Source: Limnoperna fortunei
Taxonomy: Eukaryota; Mollusca; Bivalvia; Mytilida; Modiolidae
Length of the DNA: 64,000 nt
Assembly (NCBI GenBank): GCA_944474755.1
Contig: OX104114.1
Location: 81,888,623 to 81,952,622 of the forward strand
Direction of reading: 5' to 3'
The notes under the pieces were generated by a model. The model made no database searches and was not told the DNA's origin. It worked only from the letters and a program-made list of their open reading frames with translations. Numbering within the stretch: position 1 is the first letter of the stretch; the number at the start of each line of letters is the position of its first letter. This document shows, one piece after another, positions 60,101 to 64,000 of this stretch. The position numbers and the translations under genes were made by a program.

Positions 60101-62157
60101 TGTACATATATAATCATGATATCCAGTAAATTACTGTGATATACTGTATATGATCATGATATCCAGTAAGTTACTGTGATATCCTGTACATAATCATGAT
60201 ATCCAGTAAATTACTGTGATATCCTGTACATGATCATGATATTTGGTACATTATTGAAATATCCTGTACATGATCATGCTATCCCATACATTATTATAGT
60301 ATCCTGTACATTATTATAGTATCCTGTACATGATTATTGTTATATCCTGTACATGATCATGGTATCTGGTACATTATTGTTATATCCTGTACATGATCAT
60401 GATATCCCATACATTATCACTTTGCTTATGTTTTAATTTTTCTGTACTGTTTCTACAGCAAACTGATGAATATGTAAAAAAGAAGGATTGGTCACATGTA
60501 GAGGTGGGTCAAAGGTTGCACATTATGGTGTCTGGTTGTTATATCTGCATGTGTTCGTGCTTTTGTTTATTCCAGATCAATGTACACAGTGTCTTAGTTA
60601 TGCATGAAGTGTATTTTCTGACATTAGAATATGCAGGATTTCTACATTTTTTAAACTAATGACATGTATTTTTTATTTCAACATTCTGCAATTTAATTGC
60701 AATCTTTCATTTGTACTTATATCAGTTTAAGTATTTTATTAAACAAACACTGATGTTTGTAAATTGTCTATACTTTATTTGACATTTAACCCACATAGAT
60801 TGTGTTTGAGCAATAGACTTCAATAAGTTGATTAACAATAAGAGTATTTAACAAAAATTAAATATTTAACATGTTTAGTTTAACACTAGTTGGTTATTTC
60901 TGTTTTATTAGAAGAAAATAAAACCAAATTTACATCAATATGTTCATGCGTAGCTAAGATAAAATGTCTTGTCCCTGATACACATCCAAAGTCATTTCCC
61001 TTTGTTTGTTTTGTCCACGAAACTGTCAAACCATTGTTCCCTTTGTTTTGCTGTTTTTGTTCAAAAATAACATTTTCATATTCAAAGATCAACTTTTTAA
61101 ATGAAAAATTATTTTTGTACTTGAAACTTTGCATTTAGTCACATATATTGTGGTTGTATAATTATGAAAAAATATCAGATATTTTAAAAAATGAATATGT
61201 TATATTCGTTATATTTGAACTATAATTATGAGTTGTTTTGACCTAAGTAAGTGTCTTAACTTATCAATTTAATTTAATATTTTCCTGGCATGGTTTTATA
61301 GTATAATTAAATATATTAATTGATATTTGAATAAAAGTGAAAAAGGGAAAGAAAATCTTTTGACAAACTTGAAAAACACATAATTTGACAAGGTAATGGA
61401 ACAGTGCATCCTACTTTAGATCCTTTTTAATTTCATACCTTTGAGGTGAACAAAATAGTATATTTAAATGCAACAAATTCAAATCCCACTTGGAAAAAGT
61501 TTTTAATCTTATAGAGTGGTATATGTGATGGAATTGAATGTCTAACACACCTCTAACCTCGTTGTTATGCTATGTGTTTCCCTTCTGCTAACAATTAAGT
61601 TAACCGCCATTTTGAAGTGTTTCATTATATAATTGTTGCCTGAAGTATTAGTGATTTGCTTACACATATCAAATGGTATCTCCTTAGCAACACAAATTAT
61701 TACATGACAATAAAATAGAGCATAAACATGGCTGCATTGTTTATGTGATTGACAGTCCCAAAAACATTATAGAAGGTAAAAGATGATGGTCTTTCCTAAA
61801 AAAGAGACTGATGCTCAAGAAGTAATTATGTTACTGCTTATCATTTTCTTGACTGTTAAATGGAAATGGACCAGTGTTGAACCAGTCATCAAGCTTATTA
61901 GTGTAAGGCCATGGTTAATACATACAGTGAGTTTTGTTTAAAATGAGACCATATTGATGTGCTGAACTGCACCTAAGGAAGGAAGTCTTATGTACTTAAA
62001 AGAGCTGACAAGACTTTCTTGATTAAAATGTTTAGTCTAGATTTAAGTATTATTTTTTGGTTTTTAGTTTTTCAACATTGGAGATCAGTACTTGTCTCAC
62101 ATAAAGAAGAAATTAAAACAAATTGAGGTAGAACTCAAATATAACCTAAATAGTTAG
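15657..62157 (+). CDS. CSPP1-like multi-module protein, about 40 exons
   Basis: Whole-gene span; exons are listed separately. All junctions are GT-AG and phase-consistent, giving about 1,480 residues if every candidate exon is used. Order: acidic N terminus; basic linker; duplicated RDPLG(Q/E)YT; charged alpha-helical stretch rich in E, K and R; three GGGAP motifs separated by helical segments; Ser/Thr/Lys linker; nine PWGKGAGNP modules; two further GGGAP motifs with helical segments between them. Human CSPP1 (recalled, not searched) carries [18 protein letters not shown] beside coiled coils and binds ciliary and spindle microtubules. A similar cytoskeletal or ciliary role is inferred. No signal peptide or membrane segment is seen. 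The family name is moderately sure; the exon structure is surer. Expression evidence is lacking. Confidence 0.8.
15693..17920 (+). other. Intron 1
   Basis: AT-rich intron ending in TTTTCTCTGCACTTCAG. No repeat array, RNA gene or further coding segment was identified. Confidence 0.55.
17921..17996 (+). CDS. Exon 2: KFDDYFIHQLKSLHELRTHH
   Basis: Acceptor TGCACTTCAG and donor gtaatg bound a 76-nt open segment, phase 0 in and phase 1 out, encoding KFDDYFIHQLKSLHELRTHH then LDGII. The amphipathic helical character and good splice sites support it. It joins exon 1 to exon 3 without a stop. Confidence 0.8.
17997..20411 (+). other. Intron 2
   Basis: AT-rich intron. It contains a G16 run at 18551-18566. 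Nothing coding was supported. Confidence 0.6.
20412..20597 (+). CDS. Exon 3: basic N-terminal segment
   Basis: 186 nt, phase 1 in and 1 out, donor gtaagg. Encodes ASPGDIGKGPAQPLLWQDFR and continues FKGFPDKSFHAPKIPKYKRM to YFGKTTHFDT. The composition (Pro, Lys, aromatic residues) is clearly protein-like. No catalytic motif. I do not recognise this domain. Confidence 0.85.
20598..21840 (+). other. Intron 3, part before the minisatellite
   Basis: AT-rich intronic sequence without further coding segments that I can support. Confidence 0.5.
21841..23066. repeat. Minisatellite 5, 45-bp unit, about 27 copies (intronic)
   Basis: Tandem units containing ACCATGGTCAGCTGATCTCT, then GGCTTCCTATGAATTCCTTA and TGTAG. 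Subfamilies replace CCTATGAATTCC with CCAATGTATTTC or CCAACGTGTTCC, and units alternate in blocks. Each unit has an E-box-type CAGCTG and most have CCATGG. The 45-bp period creates 15-residue repeat frames on both strands, which I treat as spurious. Confidence 0.95.
23067..23993 (+). other. Intron 3, part after the minisatellite
   Basis: AT-rich intron. A short AG-bounded segment around 23,246 runs into TAA immediately and is not an exon. Confidence 0.5.
23994..24038 (+). CDS. Exon 4: DRYSVHPRQFLAQQE
   Basis: 45 nt between GAAAATAG and donor gtatgt, phase 1 in and 1 out, completing DRYSVHPRQFLAQQE. Its phase and its leading DR match exon 5, so it may be a small symmetric cassette. Confidence 0.8.
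24304..24342 (+). CDS. Exon 5: DRPSVRGTRKAMN
   Basis: 39-nt exon between ATACATAG and donor gtatgt, phase 1 on both sides, encoding DRPSVRGTRKAMN. Symmetric phase means it can be skipped without frameshift. The short length lowers certainty, but both splice sites are good. Confidence 0.7.
24691..24903 (+). CDS. Exon 6: lysine-rich linker
   Basis: 213 nt, phase 1 in and out, acceptor CTGTATGTAG, donor gtttgt. Encodes EKKNKPLTWRPNEYKPHNLL followed by KRKSKSISKSDIVNIKSL and a tail with TWHSAKENISPNVRTKLS. Very basic and Ser-rich, probably disordered; such stretches often contact microtubules (inference). Confidence 0.85.
25672..25774 (+). CDS. Exon 7: poly-Pro segment and first RDPLGQYT
   Basis: 103 nt, phase 1 in and 2 out, donor gtaagt. 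Encodes ARNPPPPQNPLESKSPHVDE then SKVQYPVRDPLGQY, with the final T split across the intron. An earlier gtacaa inside the exon could be an alternative donor. The RDPLGxYT end is repeated by exon 8. Confidence 0.85.
26331..26375 (+). CDS. Exon 8: duplicate DNRRYVVRDPLGEYT
   Basis: 45 nt, phase 2 in and 2 out, donor gtaagt identical to exon 7. Encodes DNRRYVVRDPLGEY with split Thr codons at both ends. It repeats the last part of exon 7, including the ACgtaagt junction, so it is probably a tandem duplicate of that exon end. Confidence 0.85.
27048..27176. repeat. Inverted microsatellite (TAA)n-(TTA)n
   Basis: About 40 bp of TAA repeats, with one irregular step, pass directly into about 85 bp of TTA/ATT repeats. 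The two halves are complementary, so the tract can fold back on itself. It lies in the intron between exons 8 and 9. Confidence 0.95.
27719..28042. mobile_element. Foldback/MITE-like element, about 324 bp
   Basis: Ends ACTAGTATTTATAGGT (27719) and its near reverse complement ACCTATAAATAGTAAT (28027) match at 14 of 16 positions. Inside are further inverted parts: TTATTTACG...GAAACGAGATGC against GCATCGAGTTTC...CGTAAATAA, a hairpin around AGGGCGACAGCCCT, TGACGTCA near 27,873 and GAGATGGGCCCATCTC near 27,915. GC-richer than its surroundings. No coding capacity, so a non-autonomous DNA transposon is likely. No clear target-site duplication seen. Confidence 0.65.
28356..28470 (+). CDS. Exon 9: charged helical segment
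   Basis: 115 nt, phase 2 in and 0 out, acceptor TTTTAACAG, donor gtaatg. Encodes EEHKFKLQKEMRDIEEDRKQ then RDIIEKIRTEERQEEKRK. The E/K/R-dense heptad-like text indicates a coiled coil or single alpha helix. Helical segments preceding a PWG motif are also the arrangement I recall in CSPP1. Confidence 0.9.
28896..28925 (+). CDS. Candidate exon 10: FSEDRYRQRQ
   Basis: 30 nt between TTACCCATAG and donor gtctag, phase 0 both sides, encoding FSEDRYRQRQ. The composition continues the helix of exon 9 and the phase fits exons 9 and 11. The donor is weak, so it may be a skipped cassette or a chance match. Confidence 0.45.
30507..30654. repeat. Intronic duplicate segment, copy A
   Basis: A 148-bp stretch from GAAAGCTGGACTAACC to TTGTTGTATCTGC recurs at 33699-33844 in the same orientation with few differences. 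The copies are about 3.2 kb apart and flank exon 11. It is either a local duplication or two copies of an unrecognised dispersed repeat. Confidence 0.9.
31487..31753 (+). mobile_element. tRNA-derived SINE, recent insertion
   Basis: The head contains an A-box-like TGGCCGAGTGG at 31498-31508 and a B-box-like GGGTTCGATTC at 31561-31571, matching a Leu/Ser-type tRNA. The body has TGTACTCGACTCCAATCTTA and GGGTACTCCGGCTTCCTCCC. The tail is short A-rich AAACAAACAAAAAA. A perfect 14-bp target-site duplication, ACACAATCACAATG, lies at 31473-31486 and 31754-31767. Intact boxes and a perfect duplication suggest a recent insertion. Similar SINE bodies are known from molluscs (recalled). Confidence 0.9.
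32087..32146 (+). CDS. Exon 11: first GGGAP motif, YYPWGRPGGGAP
   Basis: 60 nt, phase 0 in and out, acceptor TTTTTTACAG, donor gtaagt, encoding DKEMLTNYYPWGRPGGGAPR. This is the first full copy of the motif that recurs through the protein and corresponds to the recalled CSPP1 segment [11 protein letters not shown]. Confidence 0.92.
32979..33225 (+). mobile_element. tRNA-derived SINE, older degenerate copy
   Basis: Same family as the copy at 31,487: TCTCGGTGGCCAAGTGGTTA, then CAGGCAGGGTGTGCTCGACT. The B box is decayed and the tail is AATAAACAAA. A 13-bp target-site duplication, CAGTGTTGTTTCT, flanks it at 32966-32978 and 33226-33238, so the ends are clear in spite of divergence. Confidence 0.88.
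33699..33844. repeat. Intronic duplicate segment, copy B
   Basis: Second copy of the segment described at 30,507. It starts GAAAGTGGACTAACC and ends TTGTTGTATCTGC, with scattered substitutions and short indels relative to copy A. Confidence 0.9.
34203..34277 (+). CDS. Exon 12: DDNRKQKFLETDLLSSPTPS
   Basis: 75 nt, phase 0 in and out, acceptor GAAATTTTAG, donor gtaagt. Encodes DDNRKQKFLETDLLSSPTPS then YRERM. It directly continues the GGGAPR of exon 11, where the classical motif carries (K/R)D and a short linker. Confidence 0.9.
34339..34355 (+). repeat. Homopolymer G17 after a T run
   Basis: Eight or more T residues followed by G17 in the intron between exons 12 and 13. Length is probably polymorphic and could also be unreliable in the assembly. 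It has G-quadruplex potential. Confidence 0.9.
34749..34772 (+). CDS. Candidate exon 13: 24-nt microexon LSLPSIHL
   Basis: The acceptor is TTCTTTTATCTCAG and the donor a perfect gtaagt, phase 0 on both sides, encoding LSLPSIHL. It fits between exons 12 and 14 without changing frame. Splice-site quality is high for such a short segment, so I keep it as a probable microexon that may be optional. Confidence 0.55.
35279..35356 (+). CDS. Exon 14: ISRSLTVEELDWMARRQRQQ
   Basis: 78 nt, phase 0 in and out, acceptor TTGAACAG, donor gtatta. Encodes ISRSLTVEELDWMARRQRQQ then ELLESW. Strongly helical and clearly coding. Confidence 0.88.
35357..37208 (+). other. Intron between exons 14 and 15
   Basis: AT-rich. 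The last 200 bp are pyrimidine-rich, with long T/C tracts ending at CACTCTCAG. No additional exon seen. Confidence 0.55.
37209..37425 (+). CDS. Exon 15: second GGGAP motif plus helix
   Basis: 217 nt, phase 0 in and 1 out, donor gtgaga. Encodes HSHYRRPIYRPFVDF, then LGTPGGGAPIRTNSGNIKTA, then a long charged helix with EKDRMAVQERFRYNQDREDQ. The usual W/F-G of the motif is replaced by LG, but GGGAP-x-R-T-x-x-G-N is kept. Confidence 0.93.
37881..37954 (+). CDS. Exon 16: coiled-coil exon
   Basis: 74 nt, phase 1 in and 0 out, donor gtaaat. Encodes ERQRNEQELRRQEDRLDNLQ then RELET. Heptad spacing of L residues with E/R/Q indicates a coiled coil continuing from exon 15. Confidence 0.92.
39095..39152 (+). 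CDS. Exon 17: third GGGAP motif, FGKPGGGAPNRTGS
   Basis: 58 nt, phase 0 in and 1 out, donor gtaggt. Encodes LKSDQFGKPGGGAPNRTGS. Coiled coil immediately followed by FGKPGGGAP repeats the helix-motif arrangement seen at exons 9-11 and 14-15. Confidence 0.92.
40096..40167 (+). CDS. Exon 18: GRIITRLKMYHTYNALELMR
   Basis: 72 nt, phase 1 in and 1 out, donor gtaagt. Encodes GRIITRLKMYHTYNALELMR then IQAR. The GRIITRL following the GGGAP motif matches the GNLITDL that I recall at this place in CSPP1. Confidence 0.88.
40414..40436 (+). CDS. Exon 19: 23-nt microexon HSFTERRE
   Basis: Phase 1 in and 0 out, acceptor CATTGTTTTCAG, donor gtaatg. Completes HSFTERRE. It is needed to return the frame to phase 0 for the following exons, which supports it despite its length. 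Confidence 0.75.
40885..40908 (+). CDS. Exon 20: 24-nt microexon KDKTTPKR
   Basis: Acceptor TCTCAAACAATAG, donor gtaagt, phase 0 both sides, encoding KDKTTPKR. The basic text matches the Lys/Ser/Thr linker of exon 21. Confidence 0.7.
41179..41295 (+). CDS. Exon 21: Ser/Thr/Lys linker
   Basis: 117 nt, phase 0 in and out, donor gtaaga. Encodes SSKKSSTTTSKKSSAATTKT followed by SPSDKLSVVSLSGGTSLSS. It contains a small internal repeat, SKKSS. Probably a disordered, phosphorylatable spacer between the GGGAP part and the module array. Confidence 0.9.
41916..42002 (+). CDS. Exon 22: array module 1, DPWGQGAGNP
   Basis: 87 nt, phase 0 both sides, acceptor CTGTCATTCAG, donor gtgaaa. Encodes KDTWDPWGQGAGNPDRDEEG then RVKPRQKKK. 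It is the shortest module, lacking the N-terminal linker of the others and with Q in place of the usual K. Confidence 0.93.
42640..42855 (+). CDS. Exon 23: array module 2, SPWGKGAGNPERD
   Basis: 216 nt, phase 0 both sides, donor gtgaaa. The linker includes TKENRALITNLNRDVRI, then SPWGKGAGNPERDRQGN, then GRKNTLDKNK. All consensus elements are present: N-R-D before the motif, RD-x-x-GN after it, and a TLDxxK end. Confidence 0.95.
43337..43561 (+). CDS. Exon 24: array module 3, divergent RWGHGIGNP
   Basis: 225 nt, phase 0 both sides, acceptor AACCTAG, donor gtgaaa. Encodes a basic start with KMKKKMPQKQVVPDRN, then INRDNKIYW, SPRWGHGIGNPQRDEDGR and PPRQIMLEKKK. An extra R is inserted before WG, and K and A are replaced by H and I, so this copy has drifted most. 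Confidence 0.94.
43847..44014 (+). CDS. Exon 25: array module 4, SPWGKGTGNPQWD
   Basis: 168 nt, phase 0 both sides, acceptor ATTATTTAG, donor gtgatg. Encodes FGSLERREATPETNLNRDTR, then SPWGKGTGNPQWDSDGNVLT and KKSMTLDTKK. The usual R of RD is W here. Confidence 0.95.
44331..44567 (+). CDS. Exon 26: array module 5
   Basis: 237 nt, phase 0 both sides, acceptor TTGTAATTAG, donor gtgata. Encodes PTDIAGPSTEKKKKATYDPT, then SPRRNQTPEIKL, SPWGKGAGNPQRDEMGN and RKPTTLIKNK. It shares GPSTEKKKK and SPRRNQTP with module 7, showing a recent common origin. Confidence 0.96.
44876..45118 (+). CDS. Exon 27: array module 6
   Basis: 243 nt, phase 0 both sides, acceptor AAATCCAG, donor gttatt, which is weaker than its neighbours. 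Encodes PVDTSYGPRRPYEPSALAYG, an acidic stretch with DEGEGQ, NLDQDTRMP, SPWGKGAGNPNRNPDGS and TTTLDKNK. Confidence 0.95.
46089..46325 (+). CDS. Exon 28: array module 7
   Basis: 237 nt, phase 0 both sides, acceptor ACATGCAG, donor gtgatt. Encodes PVDNVGPSTEKKKKQYDPRA, SPRRNQTPPIKLNLDRNLPS, TPWGKGAGNPERDDDGY and ARKTSTLDSSR. Closest relatives are modules 5 and 8. Confidence 0.96.
46846..47073 (+). CDS. Exon 29: array module 8
   Basis: 228 nt, phase 0 both sides, acceptor GTAAACAG, donor gtgaat. Encodes PVDSGPKEKKKVLFDPLSG, RGNQTPDIKLNVNRPLPS, DPWGKGAGNPTYDETGN and RKTSTLNSTR. It shares LPS and RKTSTL with module 7. RD has become YD. Confidence 0.96.
47544..47786 (+). CDS. Exon 30: array module 9, last of the array
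   Basis: 243 nt, phase 0 both sides, acceptor TTTTATCAG, donor gtaaag. Encodes PPDGINDKSSEPIRRPKP, SFMMNRNRTQNLTPDP, SPWGKGAGNPIYDTDGNVV and TLTLDPRK. The donor changes from the GTGA type to GTAA here, at the border of the array. Confidence 0.95.
48492..48620 (+). CDS. Alternative first exon 31: MGDFYNGYSQQ...
   Basis: Open from ATG at 48492 (A at -3, G at +4) for 43 codons to donor gtgagt, phase 0. It encodes MGDFYNGYSQQEDRYSNGYV and then PSYHADKEPKYIPGYSYTSR, a Tyr-rich text. No AG acceptor keeps this frame open from upstream: the best, at 48,429, meets TAA at once. I therefore read it as a first coding exon of a shorter transcript. Its phase fits exon 32, and exon 30 could splice past it. 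A short product of about 327 residues would follow. The promoter is not identified. Confidence 0.6.
49244..49274 (+). CDS. Exon 32: PMPSLESPRR
   Basis: 31 nt, phase 0 in and 1 out, acceptor TTGTATTTTAG, donor gtaatt, encoding PMPSLESPRR. Short, but required to convert phase 0 (exons 30 and 31) to phase 1 for exon 33. Confidence 0.7.
49832..49856 (+). other. G-quadruplex-capable G tract (intronic)
   Basis: The run is G5-TTT-G9-TTAA-G4 on the plus strand, satisfying four G3 tracts with short loops. It could affect transcription or splicing of the intron after exon 32; no direct evidence. Confidence 0.6.
50099..50346 (-). mobile_element. tRNA-derived SINE, minus strand
   Basis: Reverse complement of the family seen at 31,487. 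The head is at the high-coordinate end (minus strand: TTGGTGGCCAAGTGGTTAAG), then CTCAACTCCAATCTTAATGA, ending in AAACAAACAAAC at about 50,100. The B-box region is altered, so it is an older copy. I could not define a target-site duplication. Confidence 0.85.
50510..50703 (+). CDS. Exon 33: fourth GGGAP motif, PFGRSGGGAPLKDRQGK
   Basis: 194 nt, phase 1 in and 0 out, acceptor TGATTACAG, donor gtaaaa. Encodes APPTYRNDLYRDNIGRSIPN, then HPFGRSGGGAPLKDRQGKIV and TQIQGNLLME. This copy is closest to the recalled human CSPP1 text [20 protein letters not shown], and supports the family call best. Confidence 0.95.
50704..51799 (+). other. Intron between exons 33 and 34
   Basis: AT-rich, no repeat or exon supported. 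Confidence 0.5.
51800..51817 (+). CDS. Candidate exon 34: 18-nt microexon NYKYGD
   Basis: Acceptor TTGTATTTGCAG and perfect donor gtaagt around AATTATAAATATGGGGAT, phase 0 on both sides. Its splice sites are strong and the frame fits, but a chance match of this size is possible. It may be optional. Confidence 0.5.
51818..54552 (+). other. Large intron between exons 34 and 35
   Basis: 2.7 kb of AT-rich DNA. No repeat array, SINE or coding segment was found. Confidence 0.5.
54553..54613 (+). CDS. Exon 35: GSFDEKARNRARAKEYYEFL
   Basis: 61 nt, phase 0 in and 1 out, donor gtaagt, encoding GSFDEKARNRARAKEYYEFL. Together with exon 36 it reads KEYYEFLRGQEEE, which resembles KEYNQFLRGKEE that I recall near the N-terminal part of human CSPP1. 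This is a second point of similarity independent of the glycine motif. Confidence 0.92.
54840..54901 (+). CDS. Exon 36: GQEEEQRRNKQEIEWHMKAP
   Basis: 62 nt, phase 1 in and 0 out, acceptor ATATTTCAG, donor gtgagt, encoding a completed R and GQEEEQRRNKQEIEWHMKAP. Charged helix. Confidence 0.92.
55832..55945 (+). CDS. Exon 37: IGELASIMGSKNVGKPAKDP
   Basis: 114 nt, phase 0 both sides, acceptor GTGTTATAG, donor gtatgt. Encodes IGELASIMGSKNVGKPAKDP, then YTGEMRNHHLGNSDVTLQ. Symmetric phase, so it could be a cassette. No known motif. Confidence 0.9.
55946..57009 (+). other. Intron between exons 37 and 38
   Basis: AT-rich, nothing further seen. Confidence 0.5.
57010..57138 (+). CDS. Exon 38: charged helical exon
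   Basis: 129 nt, phase 0 both sides, donor gtgtgt. Encodes KMNYQPKAETEKKKYHEDLS then VLADERMRHRQLNRLKDNQE and GML. Alpha-helical and rich in K, E and R. It precedes the last motif exactly as helical exons precede the earlier ones. Confidence 0.92.
57139..58025 (+). other. Intron between exons 38 and 39
   Basis: AT-rich; no other feature. Confidence 0.5.
58026..58136 (+). CDS. Exon 39: fifth GGGAP motif, MWGKPGGGAPKG
   Basis: 111 nt, phase 0 both sides, acceptor TTAATTACAG, donor gtaaga. Encodes HHHTMDSMWGKPGGGAPKGY, then NLRKFNLESTLHHPTKD. The post-motif RD is replaced by KGY, so this copy is atypical downstream of GGGAP. Confidence 0.93.
58137..60029 (+). other. Intron between exons 39 and 40, first part
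   Basis: AT-rich; no repeat or coding segment supported. Confidence 0.5.
60030..60418. repeat. Intronic tandem repeat, about 40-bp unit, about 9-10 copies
   Basis: Degenerate units of ACTGTGATATCCTGTACATG followed by ATCATGATATCCAGTAAAT. Each full unit has two half-unit GATATCC boxes. It ends 40 bp before exon 40, so array length might influence its splicing (inference). Confidence 0.85.
60459..60503 (+). CDS. Exon 40: QTDEYVKKKDWSHVE
   Basis: 45 nt, phase 0 both sides, acceptor CTGTTTCTACAG, donor gtgggt. Encodes QTDEYVKKKDWSHVE. Good splice sites, clearly hydrophilic coding text. Confidence 0.8.
60504..62067 (+). other. Intron between exons 40 and 41
   Basis: AT-rich. Long open frames at 60.9-61.1 kb on both strands have no coding signature and are ignored. 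Confidence 0.5.
62068..62157 (+). CDS. Exon 41: probable terminal exon
   Basis: Acceptor GGTTTTTAG. Encodes FFNIGDQYLSHIKKKLKQIE, then VELKYNLNS and TAG at 62155-62157. A possible weak donor (GAG-gtagaa) lies at 62,128; if used, the gene would continue beyond the window. AATAAA 165 bp downstream favours termination here. Confidence 0.6.
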   Translation, partial: FFNIGDQYLSHIKKKLKQIEVELKYNLNS

Positions 62158-62321
62158 CTAGACATGTTACCATGGTTACAAAAAACATCCAGCAATCATA
62201 ATGCTAGAGTAGCCATTTTGTAAAAAAGCATGGTAGTATCAGGTTTTAAACTTATCAAACAGAATATATTTCTCTTCCTATTCACAGAGATTATAGAGAA
62301 TTATAAATTTAATGTTTTAAC

Positions 62322-62327
62322 AATAAA
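62322..62327 (+). terminator. Possible polyadenylation signal AATAAA
   Basis: Canonical AATAAA about 165 bp after the proposed stop codon. The hexamer is common in AT-rich DNA, so position relative to the stop is the only support. Confidence 0.4.
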
Positions 62328-62649
62328 TGTGATATTTGAAACATGGAATCTCAGCCCACTGGAAATTGAATTGGAGTAAGGTCTATTCAGATTTATATGT
62401 GATGTTCTTCCATTTCTGATTTAGACATTATGTTTCTGTATGACTGGGAGGAGATTGATTATCTTTTGTCTCCTATGTCTGAACATTCTTGGTCTTGAAA
62501 TTAAAATCTATGTATTTCATGAATTTAGACAAAGTTGTTTCACTTAGGAAAGCAGAACTGAAGTAAATTACCATATTTTGGAGTCATGACTTCAGTTTTA
62601 TATAAAGGATGCATTTCTTTATATAACCCTCTGGAGGAAAAGTTATAAC

Positions 62650-63628
62650 TGTTTTGATAGAACGATTGTGGCCTGAAAGTCTGTTTTGATAGAATGATAG
62701 TGGCCTGAATGGATGTTTTTATAGAATGATTTCGGTCTGAATGGTTGTTTTGATAAAATGATAGTGGCCTGAATGGCTGTTTTGATAGAATGATAGTGGC
62801 CTGAATGTCTGTTTTGATAGAATGATAGTGGCCTGAATGGATGTTTGTTAGAATGATAGCGGCCTGAAAGTCTGTTTTGATAAGAATGATAGTGGCCTGA
62901 ATGGCTGTTTTGGTGGAATGATAGTGGCCTGAATGGCTGTTTTGGTAGAATTATAGTGGCCTGAATGGATGTTTGATAGAATGATAGCGGCCTGAATGGC
63001 TGTTTTGATAGAATGATAGTGGCCTGAATGGCTGTTTTGATAGAATGATAGCAGCCTCAATGTCTGTTTTGATAGAATGATAGTGGCCTGAAAGTCTGTT
63101 TTTATAGAATGATAGTGGCCTGAATGGATGTTTGATAGAATGATAGCGGCCTGAATGGATGTTTAATAGAATGATAGCGGCCTCAATGTCTGTTTTGATA
63201 CAATGATAGTGGCCTGAATGGATGTTTGATAGAATGATAGCTGCCTGAATGGATGTTTGATAGAATGATAGCAGCCTCAATGTCTGTTTTGATAGAATGA
63301 TAGTGGCCTGAAAGTCTGTTTTTATACAATGATAGTGGCCTGAATGGATGTTTGATAGAATGATAGCGGCCTGAATGGATGTTTAATAGAATGATAGCGG
63401 CCTCAATGTCTGTTTTGATAGAATGATAGTGGCCTGAATGGATGTTTGATAGAATGATAGCTGCCTGAATGGATGTTTGATAGAATGATAGCAGCCTCAA
63501 CGTCTGTTTTGATAGAATGATAGTGGCCTGAATGGATGTTTGATAGAATGATAGCGGCCTGAATGGCTGTTTTGATAGAAAGATAGCGGTCTGAATGGCT
63601 GTTTTGATAGAAAGATAGCGGCCTGAAT
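62650..63628. repeat. Minisatellite 6, 31/32-bp unit, about 31 copies
   Basis: Tandem units of TTTTGATAGAATGATAGTGG followed by CCTGAATGGCTG, with a second type containing GGATGTTTGATAGAATGATA and GCGGCC. Types alternate in a repeated order, indicating block duplication. Open frames on the minus strand are an effect of the repeat. Confidence 0.95.
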
Positions 63629-64000
63629 AAACCACAAATTTACAAATCAGTTGATCAATACAAGACAGAATAACAATCAACAAAAGTAACAATCACAAAT
63701 AACAGATGGGACAAATATCTGTATGGGGGAGAGACAACTGGGTTTGAATGGACACACTAAGCAGTACCAGTGTGTGTTTGAGCCATGCAGTTGTAAAGAC
63801 TTATAATGGATAATCTATTCAGTCCAAAAAAATATGTTGCATCAACAAAACTAATTGGTCATGAACAGGGTTTTCTATGGGTCTTTTTTTTTTATTTGTT
63901 CACATTGTATTATAATAGTATCACAAGAAAGGCTAGCAGGCAACTAGAACTAGAATAAAATTACAGTAAAATAATTGTTCCTGAAGTTGAGTACAGGTAT
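63629..64000. other. 3' flank, no feature seen
   Basis: Nothing coding or structured could be supported to the end of the window. Confidence 0.4.

Noticed and set aside
62848..63692. Minus-strand frames with SFYQNSHSGHYHSIK-type repeats
   Set aside because: Translation of the 31/32-bp minisatellite; unit-length changes shift the frame repeatedly.

Overview
This is eukaryotic nuclear DNA: AT-rich, intron-dense, with GT-AG splice sites, tRNA-derived SINEs, a foldback element and many minisatellites. The SINE family, the repeat style and the low gene density fit a lophotrochozoan, most likely a bivalve mollusc. That assignment is inferred; no sequence search was possible. There is no operon-like structure and no tRNA, rRNA or CRISPR. 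Layout: positions 1-15.6 kb hold no gene I can support. They carry four tandem arrays (44-bp unit at 2.05-3.73 kb, 33-bp at 9.64-10.58 kb, 46/51-bp at 11.53-15.22 kb, 47-bp at 15.35-15.63 kb), a three-copy 161-bp repeat at 5.6-6.1 kb, an almost perfect 83-bp palindrome at 8.84-8.92 kb and a frameshifted minus-strand coding relic beside it. From 15,657 to about 62,157 one large plus-strand gene can be assembled from about 40 small exons whose reading phases match at every junction. Summing the exons gives roughly 1,480 residues. Downstream of it is a 31/32-bp minisatellite (62.65-63.63 kb). The protein is charged and rich in coiled-coil-type segments, and it is organised around a repeated motif. 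Five copies read roughly (P)WG(K/R)PGGGAP. Nine more, one per exon and in tandem from 41.9 to 47.8 kb, read PWGKGAGNPxRDxxGN. The first kind strongly recalls the [18 protein letters not shown] segment I remember from human CSPP1 (centrosome and spindle pole associated protein 1, a ciliary and spindle microtubule protein). I therefore call the gene CSPP1-like with moderate confidence. The nine-exon array looks like a lineage expansion by exon-plus-intron duplication: every module exon is phase 0 on both sides, and flanking splice sites are also alike. A separate ATG exon at 48,492, with a good start context and no usable acceptor, could start a short isoform of about 327 residues made only of the C-terminal part. 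Introns contain three SINE copies (two with clear target-site duplications), a foldback element of about 324 bp, a duplicated 147-bp segment, a 45-bp minisatellite and several simple repeats.
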